From contig DCUB01000045.1 of the NCBI GenBank assembly GCA_002329365.1, positions 60,104 through 71,950 of the forward strand: 11,847 nucleotides of DNA, in the 5' to 3' direction. Position 1 is the first letter of the stretch. Each line of letters starts with the position of its first letter. The notes beneath the pieces are model-generated. The model was not told the DNA's origin and did not search any database. It saw only the letters and a list, made by a program, of their open reading frames with translations. The DNA comes from Ruminococcaceae bacterium UBA1425. Its GTDB lineage: Bacteria; Bacillota; Clostridia; Oscillospirales; Acutalibacteraceae. Shown here piece after piece: positions 6,312 through 11,847 of this stretch. The position numbers and the translations under genes are program-made.

Positions 6312-6620
6312 AAAATAAAAAAACATCCGTCACTAAACGTATTAGGACGAATGAATCGTGTTACCACCTAATTTTATACGGAAGTGTTACTTCCGTACCT
6401 CAGCCGACACAACAATGTTTTATGCCGATTCCCCATTATACGGCGGGAATGCGTCCGTCGGAGTCTACTTAAAGCACAAGGCTTTGTTCGGTCCGCAGCT
6501 CCAAGACTACTTCAATATCCCTCTGACAAGGCTCTCCCACCAACGGCCTCTCTCTTTGCTCAGATAAAGATATCTACTCCTTCTCTTCACAGCCTTTAAA
6601 TATTAACTTTTCGAAGGATT
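6312..6620 (-). ncRNA. T-box riboswitch, specifier GUA (valine), upstream of the acyl-CoA synthetase
   Basis: A complete transcriptional T-box leader in the 400-nt gap. Stem I: GGCT (6594-6591) pairs with the AGCC that closes the stem. The specifier loop has the S-turn AGTA (6578-6575) opposite GAA, followed by specifier GTA (6510-6508) and a purine; it lies between helices AAGG/TCTT and GATATC/GATATT. The distal loop has the conserved GTTGGTGGGAG. Stem III is a 9-bp hairpin at 6397-6377. The antiterminator pairs TTAGG (6371-6367) with CCTAA (6346-6342) and ACGA with TCGT, leaving the 7-nt bulge TGGTAAC; TGGT can pair with a tRNA ending ACCA, as tRNA-Val does. Uncharged tRNA should favour the antiterminator and allow expression; charged tRNA leaves the overlapping terminator formed. 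Placement before an acyl-CoA synthetase is unusual. Confidence 0.94.
6317..6353 (-). terminator. T-box terminator hairpin
   Basis: On the minus strand CATTCGTC pairs with GACGGATG and CTAA with TTAG, with one bulged T and the loop TACGT, followed by seven T. The 5' arm contains the 3' strand of the antiterminator (6350-6342), so the two folds exclude each other, as required for T-box control. A second possible short stem (ACGGA 6330-6326 with TCCGT 6312-6308) followed by T7 lies directly behind it. Confidence 0.9.
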
Positions 6621-6626
6621 TGCGAC

Positions 6627-6655
6627 ATTTTAGCACACATAATTACAGTTGTCAA
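6627..6655 (-). promoter_or_regulatory. Sigma-A-type promoter of the T-box / acyl-CoA synthetase transcript
   Basis: On the minus strand, consensus -35 TTGACA (6650-6655), a 17-nt spacer and -10 TAAAAT (6627-6632) with an extended TGC just before the -10. Predicted transcription start is near 6620, about 25 nt before stem I of the T-box. It begins 23 nt past the polC stop codon. Being this close to consensus, basal initiation should be strong, leaving control to the T-box. Confidence 0.88.
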
Positions 6656-6678
6656 GCTTTTTTGAAAAGTTATAGAGA

Positions 6679-9600
6679 TTACATTTCAAAAAGATTCATC
6701 TGCGCCGTTTTCGGAAGCCCGTTCAGCGCGCCGGCCTCCTCAAGAGCAGCAATAACGGTTTTAGAAACACCGGAGCGGCGCTGAAGGTCCTCAACCGACA
6801 CAAACTTACCCTCGCCGTCGTCGCGCGCCTTTGCCAGAGCCTGCGCGGCAATTTCTCCGGCTCCCGCGATGGCTGAAAAAGGCAGACGTATTTTTCCGTC
6901 CTCTATTTTATAGACTTTTGCGTCCGATTTATAAATATCAACGGGCAGAAACTGTATGCCGCGCGCCATCATCTCGTTGACAACCTGAAGTGAGGTGAAG
7001 GTGCCGCTTTCTTTATCGCTTGCGTCCTTGCCCTTTGCCGTAATAGACATCATTCGCGCCTTGACCGCGGAGCGTCCCTCCATAATGGCGACGGTGTCAA
7101 GGTCTTCTCCCTTGACAGTCATGTACGTTGAATAATACTCCAGCGGATAATAAATTTTATACCACGCAAGACGCAGAGCGGCAATAACGTAGGCCGCGGC
7201 GTGTGCTTTGGGGAACATATAGTTTATCTTCATGCAGGAGTCGATATACCACTGTTCCACGCCGGCGTCCTTCATCGCCCTGATAAGCTCGTCGGTGAGC
7301 AGAGTTTTTGCTTTTCCCTTTCGTACAATCTCCATGATTTTAAACGCCGTAAGCGGCTCGACGCCTTTTTGCATAAGGTAAATCATAATGCTGTCGCGCG
7401 TTCCTATAACGCTTGAAATCGTGCAGGTGCCCGATTTGATTAAATCCTGCGCGTTGCCGAGCCAGACGCCCTCGCCGTGCGACAGGCCTGATATCTGCAA
7501 AAGGTCTGAAAAATTCTTCGGCTTTGCGTCCATGAACATCTGGCGGACGAAGGGTGTTCCCATTTCGGGTATGGAAAGCGTACCCGTTTCGCAGTCGATA
7601 TCCTCGCTTGTAACGCCGAGAGGCTCGGGGCTTTCGAAAAGCTTGTAGATTTTCGGGTCGCACACATCCGCGTCCATTACTGAAATGCCGGTTAAATCTT
7701 CAAGGTATTTGTACATTGTAGGCACGTCGTGCCCGAGGATATCAAGCTTTAAAATTGTGTCGTGCAGAGCTTTAAAGTCAAAGTGCGTCGTTTTTGTTCC
7801 CTTTACGGCATCATCGGCAGGGTGCTGAATAGGCGTGAAATCCTCCGCAGTCATATAGGAGGGGATAACCACCATTCCTCCCGGATGCTGACCGGTTGTT
7901 CTCTTGACGCCTACGCAGCCGAGCTTAATGCGTTCTTCTTCTGCCTTCGGAACACGGATTCCGCGTTCCTCGTAGTATTTAGCAACATAAATGAAGGCTG
8001 TTTTTTCGGCGACTGTTCCGATGGTTCCCGCCTTGAAAACGTTTGACGAACCGAAAAGGTCCTCGGTGTATTTGTGAGCGTCAAGCTGAAAATCGCCCGA
8101 TAAGTTAAGGTCGATATCGGGCGACTTGTCGCCGTTGAAGCCGAGGAAGGTTTCAAAGGGAATGTCGTGACCGTCGCGGTTCATCAATGTGCCGCAATTC
8201 GGGCATTCCTTGGGCGGCAAGTCATAGCCGGAGCCGTACGAGCCGTCCGTTATGAATTCGCTGTGACGGCAGCTTTTGCAGACATAGTGCGGATGAAGCG
8301 GGTTAACCTCCGAAATGCCAGCTGCAAATGCGACAAACGACGAGCCGACGGAGCCCCGCGAGCCTACGAGATAACCGTTGTCCACCGATTTTTTTACAAG
8401 CTTCTGCGCTATCATGTAAAGCACTGCGAAGCCGTTTTTTATTATTGATTTCAGTTCTCTTTCGAGCCTGTCGGTTACATATTCGGGCGTGTTTTTGCCG
8501 TAAATGCGGCGGACGTTTTCCCAGCAAAGCTTTTGAAGCTCCTCGTCGGCGCCTTCGATGTTCGGAGGGTACGAGCCCATAGGAATAGGGATTATATCCT
8601 CCGTAAGCCCGGCGATTTTATTCGGATTTTCAACAACGACCTCATATGAAGTTTTTTCTCCGAGATAGGAAAACTCAGAAAGCATGTCGTCCGTAGTTCT
8701 GAAATAAAGAGGCGCCTGTCTGTCGGCGTCCGCGTACCCCTGGCTTGCCATAATAACCGCCCTGAAAACAGAGTCGGTTTTATTCAGGAAATGAACGTCG
8801 CCCGTCGCTACTGTCAGCTTGTTCAGCTTGTCGCCTATGGATATGATTTTTCTGTTGATGTTTTCGATATCGGCGACGCTTTTTATATCCTCGTGCTCCG
8901 CGCGCGTCGACTCTATCATAAACATGTTGTTGCCGCTCGGCTGAATTTCAAGATAATCGTAAAAGGACGCGATTTCGAGCAGCTCGTCACTGCTTTTTCC
9001 CTCGATAACAGCCCTGTAAAGCTCGCCCGCCTCGCACGCGCTGCCCACAATAATACCCTCCCTGTGGGCGGCAAGCTCGCTTTTCGGTATTCTCGCCTGC
9101 TTGTAAAAACAGTCAAGATTTGATTTTGTAATAAGCCTGTACAAATTTTTAAGTCCCACAAGGTTTTTAACAAGAAGTATGACATGGTGGGACGGAAGAG
9201 ATTTGACGTCGCCGCCGGCAAGCGCGGAATTAAGCTGCGAAATATATCCGATATCATATTTTGAAGCGGCGTCGTTAATCAGCCTTAAAAAAATATCGGC
9301 AAGCACGCGCGCGTCGTCGCAGGCGCGGTGATGGTTAAAGTCACCGAGCTTCAGATAAGCAGCCACCGTGTTAAGCTTGTAATTCTTAAGCCCGGGGTAG
9401 ACAGAGCGCGCAAACATAACGGTGTCAATAGAAGTATATGCGTACGGAATGTCGCAGCGTCTGCACGCCTCGGCAAGAAAACCCGTGTCAAAGCCGGCGT
9501 TGTGGGCGACTAACGGCGCTTCGCCGCAAAACTCAAGAAACGCGCGAACGGCTTCGTCCTCCGTCGGAGCGTCCGCCACCATTGCGTCCGTTATTCCCGT

Positions 9601-10989
9601 AAGTCTTGTTATCTCCTTCGGAATGGCTATAAGAGGATTGACGAAGCTCGAAAAAGTGCCCGTAATCTGCCTGTCTGTGATTTTTACGGCACCTATTTCC
9701 GTTATTCTGTCATGGAGCCTGCTAAGCCCCGTCGTTTCAAGGTCGAACACTATAAACGTGCCGTCAAGCGGCTCGTTTGATACGCCGTTTACGACAGGAA
9801 CAAGGTCGTCAACAAGGTAACCTTCCATGCCGTAAATTACTTTTATTCCGACTTTTTTAGCCGCCGCGGCAGCCTCGGGGAACGCCTGAACACCGCCGTG
9901 GTCTGTTATCGCGACAGCCTTATGCCCCCACTTTGCGGCGCGGTTTATAAGTTCAGTCGCGCTCGCTATGCCGTCCATGGAGGACATATTTGTGTGCATG
10001 TGAAGCTCGACGCGCTTTATTTCGGCGGTGTCGTGCTCCTCAAGCTTTTCTATTACCGTTACGGCTCTGGCGTTGATGACGTAGCTTCCCGAAAAGCTGT
10101 CGAGCGTGACGGAACCGCGGACAAGAACGCATACGCCGTCTTTAAGTCTTTTTTCAAGTTCTTCGCAGTTTTCATTTATCTCGAATATTTTTACGGTATA
10201 GGAGCTTGTGTAATCGGTGATATTGAAAGAAAATATTTTGCGGTCGCCTTTTTTTGTATCAATGACCTTAAGTGAAAACACATCGCCCCATACGACGACA
10301 GTGCCGTCCTCCGGCGTAATAGAGCTTATTGGAACGGGCTTTGACTTTATGATTGAATTCCCGTATATGGGGAAGGCATTCGAAAGCGAAATGGGCAGGT
10401 CGTCGAAGGACTGTTCGGATTTTCTACGCTGCGAACGCTCGGCAGAGGGCGCAACCTTAAGGCTGCTTACACTGTTCTGAATTTTCAAATAATCCGCGTT
10501 TGCCGTGTCCACCTTCTGACCGTCTGTTATCTCGACGTTGAAGTTATGTCCGAATCTTTCAAAAATAATTCTACGAAGCAGCTCATCGGCGTGGGATTTT
10601 TTCAGAATATCCGCTCCGCCGTGTGAAAGGGTTATATTTACGCTGCCGTCATTTAAATCATACTCCGCGCCGTCAAGAAAGCCGTTCGCGGCGGGAATAA
10701 TTGTTTTAAGCTCTGACGCGAGGCAGGGGAGTGCATCAACGGAAAAACTATCGGGCGGGAAGCTGTAATCTATTATTACATTTATGAGATTCAGCTCTGC
10801 CTTTAACGCCTTGACGAGTTCGCAAAAAAAATCGGGGTTTATGAATTGCTTAAAGCTCGCGGTTGCTTCAAGGCTTCGCTTTTCATAGTCTGCCGAAATA
10901 TCAATAAGCTCGCCGTCTTTAAAGGCAGCGAGCAGTTGTTCATCCTTAATAAATTCTTTGAAGAACGCTGAAAATTCGACAGAATTCAT
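6679..10989 (-). CDS. polC: DNA polymerase III alpha subunit, PolC type
   Basis: The Gram-positive replicative DNA polymerase with built-in 3'-5' proofreading, acting at the replication fork with the beta clamp. The 1436 residues match the usual PolC length. In order: an N-terminal domain; an OB-fold region at about 220-315 (VVVWGDVFSL onward); the PHP domain starting ELHMHT (H330, H332); an inserted DEDDh exonuclease with D416/E418 in FDLET, D501 in HNAGFD, H554 and D559 in HHRACDDAR; a zinc motif C904, C907, C929, C932; the catalytic PDIDLN with D958 and D960, and a third acidic residue in KLDILGHD (D1083); and the C-terminal clamp-binding motif QMNLF (1430-1434). ATG at 10989 has AGAGG about 10-11 nt upstream. 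It lies 20 nt after the gtrA-like gene, so probably shares its transcript. No terminator follows the stop codon. All catalytic residues are intact. Confidence 0.98.
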   Translation of the reverse strand: MNSVEFSAFFKEFIKDEQLLAAFKDGELIDISADYEKRSLEATASFKQFINPDFFCELVKALKAELNLINVIIDYSFPPDSFSVDALPCLASELKTIIPAANGFLDGAEYDLNDGSVNITLSHGGADILKKSHADELLRRIIFERFGHNFNVEITDGQKVDTANADYLKIQNSVSSLKVAPSAERSQRRKSEQSFDDLPISLSNAFPIYGNSIIKSKPVPISSITPEDGTVVVWGDVFSLKVIDTKKGDRKIFSFNITDYTSSYTVKIFEINENCEELEKRLKDGVCVLVRGSVTLDSFSGSYVINARAVTVIEKLEEHDTAEIKRVELHMHTNMSSMDGIASATELINRAAKWGHKAVAITDHGGVQAFPEAAAAAKKVGIKVIYGMEGYLVDDLVPVVNGVSNEPLDGTFIVFDLETTGLSRLHDRITEIGAVKITDRQITGTFSSFVNPLIAIPKEITRLTGITDAMVADAPTEDEAVRAFLEFCGEAPLVAHNAGFDTGFLAEACRRCDIPYAYTSIDTVMFARSVYPGLKNYKLNTVAAYLKLGDFNHHRACDDARVLADIFLRLINDAASKYDIGYISQLNSALAGGDVKSLPSHHVILLVKNLVGLKNLYRLITKSNLDCFYKQARIPKSELAAHREGIIVGSACEAGELYRAVIEGKSSDELLEIASFYDYLEIQPSGNNMFMIESTRAEHEDIKSVADIENINRKIISIGDKLNKLTVATGDVHFLNKTDSVFRAVIMASQGYADADRQAPLYFRTTDDMLSEFSYLGEKTSYEVVVENPNKIAGLTEDIIPIPMGSYPPNIEGADEELQKLCWENVRRIYGKNTPEYVTDRLERELKSIIKNGFAVLYMIAQKLVKKSVDNGYLVGSRGSVGSSFVAFAAGISEVNPLHPHYVCKSCRHSEFITDGSYGSGYDLPPKECPNCGTLMNRDGHDIPFETFLGFNGDKSPDIDLNLSGDFQLDAHKYTEDLFGSSNVFKAGTIGTVAEKTAFIYVAKYYEERGIRVPKAEEERIKLGCVGVKRTTGQHPGGMVVIPSYMTAEDFTPIQHPADDAVKGTKTTHFDFKALHDTILKLDILGHDVPTMYKYLEDLTGISVMDADVCDPKIYKLFESPEPLGVTSEDIDCETGTLSIPEMGTPFVRQMFMDAKPKNFSDLLQISGLSHGEGVWLGNAQDLIKSGTCTISSVIGTRDSIMIYLMQKGVEPLTAFKIMEIVRKGKAKTLLTDELIRAMKDAGVEQWYIDSCMKINYMFPKAHAAAYVIAALRLAWYKIYYPLEYYSTYMTVKGEDLDTVAIMEGRSAVKARMMSITAKGKDASDKESGTFTSLQVVNEMMARGIQFLPVDIYKSDAKVYKIEDGKIRLPFSAIAGAGEIAAQALAKARDDGEGKFVSVEDLQRRSGVSKTVIAALEEAGALNGLPKTAQMNLFEM

Positions 10990-11009
10990 TTAAACCGTTA
11001 CCTCTGAAA

Positions 11010-11534
11010 TCATGCGTTTTTATTTTCCTCGGCGGGAGCCGGCTTTTTATGCCTGTGAATTACAAATCTGTTTAACGGGTAAGTCCAAAGCGTGGGGATT
11101 GCCATTTGAATGATTTTGCACACGGCGTTAACGGCTGTTGCGCTCCAGCCCTTGTCAATGAGTGTAACGTTCATAACGGTACCTATCCAAGAGCCTGCAA
11201 AAATTGTGAAAATCACCATGATAATATAAAGGATTACGCTGACCGTAGGATTTGAATCGGCGTGAAAGGTAATTTTGCGGTTAAGAATAAAGGCTATTGT
11301 GTAGCCTACCGTTATTGAAATGAGATAAGAATACAGGAAGCCCATTGATTTGATTCCGATATAATTCAGAACGGGGCTGACGAACGGAACGGACGTTAAT
11401 GACTCGAAAACTACGCCGGTAAGAAGAAGATGAATCAAAAACTCAACAAGGGACGAGGATGAGCCGGCAAAGGTAAACTTGATGAATTTCCACAACTCGG
11501 CGTGTTTTTGTGTGAATTTGATTTTTTCCGGCAT
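11010..11534 (-). CDS. GtrA family membrane protein
   Basis: A small polytopic inner-membrane protein of the GtrA/DPMS family, linked to flipping or supplying lipid-linked sugars for cell-surface polysaccharide or glycan synthesis. Four hydrophobic segments are visible, at about residues 18-42, 65-85, 97-118 and 130-152. The family's NR-x-x-TF motif follows segment 2 (AFILNRKITFHA), and a similar NRFVIHR follows segment 4. Length of 174 is slightly longer than the minimal family because of a charged C-terminal tail (HKKPAPAEENK). ATG at 11534 is preceded by GGGGAG. It sits between a probable metallophosphoesterase and polC, with gaps of 15 and 20 nt. No glycosyltransferase partner is in view, so the lipid-linked sugar is unknown. 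Confidence 0.87.
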   Translation of the reverse strand: MPEKIKFTQKHAELWKFIKFTFAGSSSSLVEFLIHLLLTGVVFESLTSVPFVSPVLNYIGIKSMGFLYSYLISITVGYTIAFILNRKITFHADSNPTVSVILYIIMVIFTIFAGSWIGTVMNVTLIDKGWSATAVNAVCKIIQMAIPTLWTYPLNRFVIHRHKKPAPAEENKNA

Positions 11535-11549
11535 TTCATTTCTCCCCGA

Positions 11550-11847
11550 TTATAAAAATTTAACAATAAGAATGATTGCAAGTACAGCGGCGGCTAAAAC
11601 GCCGAGTATTTTTGCCGCAAACGGAATCGCAGCGTCAACAGACGTCGGCATTCGGTCATAAAAGACTTTTCTCCAGAACCTTTTAACCTTTTTGCCGAAA
11701 AGCTCGCGGTATGATACAGTGTATGAGGAATAATTGCGCGGGTTATTTTCATTGAGGGTGTAAACGCGCACGCCTCTTTCAACGCTGTTTCCGTATTCGT
11801 TGAAACCGCAACTCGGGCCGAAGCCGAGGTCTACACCCTTATAGTTC
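11550..11847 (-). CDS. C-terminal part of a membrane-anchored protein, possible metallophosphoesterase (partial)
   Basis: The reading frame is open from the stop at 11550-11552 to the right edge, giving at least 98 codons, so the gene starts outside the window. A GTG at 11771 is internal rather than a start: coding-like sequence continues before it (NYKGVDLGFGPSCGFNEYGN). The visible part has a Gly/Asn-rich motif FGPSCGFNEYGNSVERGVRVY, then NP..YSSYTVSYREL, a basic stretch, and a C-terminal membrane segment of about 20 residues ending IILIVKFL. The 'YKG...G.G.NEYG...RGVRV..L.E' pattern resembles the C-terminal end of calcineurin-like metallophosphoesterases, but the metal-binding motifs would lie outside the window. 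That assignment is recalled resemblance only. It is first in the visible part of the probable gtrA-like/polC transcript. Confidence 0.6.
   Translation of the reverse strand, partial: NYKGVDLGFGPSCGFNEYGNSVERGVRVYTLNENNPRNYSSYTVSYRELFGKKVKRFWRKVFYDRMPTSVDAAIPFAAKILGVLAAAVLAIILIVKFL

Noticed and set aside
6358..6599. Two overlapping plus-strand open frames of about 70 codons
   Set aside because: They lie opposite the T-box leader, whose RNA structure explains the sequence; no ribosome binding sites or protein-like features.
6301..6678. Leader considered as another riboswitch or attenuator class
   Set aside because: The AGTA/GAA specifier loop, GTTGGTGGGAG distal loop and GGTGGTAAC bulge together are specific to T-boxes.
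6656..6695. AT-rich inverted repeat spanning the polC stop (TTTTTGAAA / TTTCAAAAA)
   Set aside because: Weak A/T stem with a loop of about 15 nt and no following T-tract on the minus strand; not a credible terminator.
1..11847. tRNA/rRNA genes, CRISPR arrays, insertion sequences, phage or defence genes
   Set aside because: I saw no cloverleaf sequences, spaced direct repeats, transposase or integrase motifs; the window is a compact core-type gene region.

Overview
The window looks like a chromosomal segment of an endospore-forming Gram-positive bacterium of the class Clostridia, probably a gut or rumen Oscillospiraceae/Ruminococcaceae-type organism. Supporting this are a PolC-type replicative polymerase (a Bacillota hallmark), the sporulation signal protein SpoIIR, a T-box tRNA-sensing leader, strong AGGAGG-type ribosome binding sites and sigma-A-type promoters. 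The family-level placement is inference. Every convincing gene lies on the minus strand, so the window reads functionally from right (11847) to left (1).

Layout in transcription order. (1) 11847-6679: the C-terminal part of an exported or membrane-anchored protein, probably a metallophosphoesterase, then a GtrA-family membrane protein, then the 1436-residue DNA polymerase III PolC. Gaps are 15 and 20 nt, so these are probably co-transcribed. (2) 6655-4561: a self-contained regulatory unit with a near-consensus promoter, a complete T-box riboswitch whose specifier codon reads GUA (valine), an AMP-forming acyl-CoA synthetase of the medium/branched-chain type, and a strong intrinsic terminator. 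(3) 4545-3901: spoIIR, alone, with no recognisable promoter. (4) 3904-99: a TTGAGA-17-TATAAT promoter with inverted repeats over the start site, driving four tightly packed genes: a sugar-phosphate isomerase/epimerase-like TIM barrel, a Gfo/Idh/MocA oxidoreductase, a membrane-anchored type I phosphodiesterase, and a cytoplasmic glycerophosphodiester phosphodiesterase. The run ends at an intrinsic terminator. (5) 1-98: two GC-rich REP-like palindromes in the intergenic tail.

The main point of interest is unit 2. T-boxes normally sense uncharged tRNA and control aminoacyl-tRNA synthetases or amino-acid synthesis and transport genes. Here a valine-type T-box precedes a fatty-acid-activating enzyme. 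The simplest explanation is that the cell makes valine (perhaps other branched-chain amino acids) from scavenged isobutyrate: activation to isobutyryl-CoA, ferredoxin-dependent reductive carboxylation to 2-ketoisovalerate, then transamination. This route is known in rumen and anaerobic microbes. T-box control of the activating step would be a direct regulatory signature of it. The structure is visible in the sequence; the metabolic role is inference.

The four-gene operon suggests processing of a phosphodiester-linked polyol or sugar (for example a glycerophospho-polyol), with one hydrolase outside the membrane and the others in the cytosol. The substrate cannot be read from the sequence. I corrected several start codons using ribosome binding sites, and one gene may start at an ATA codon.
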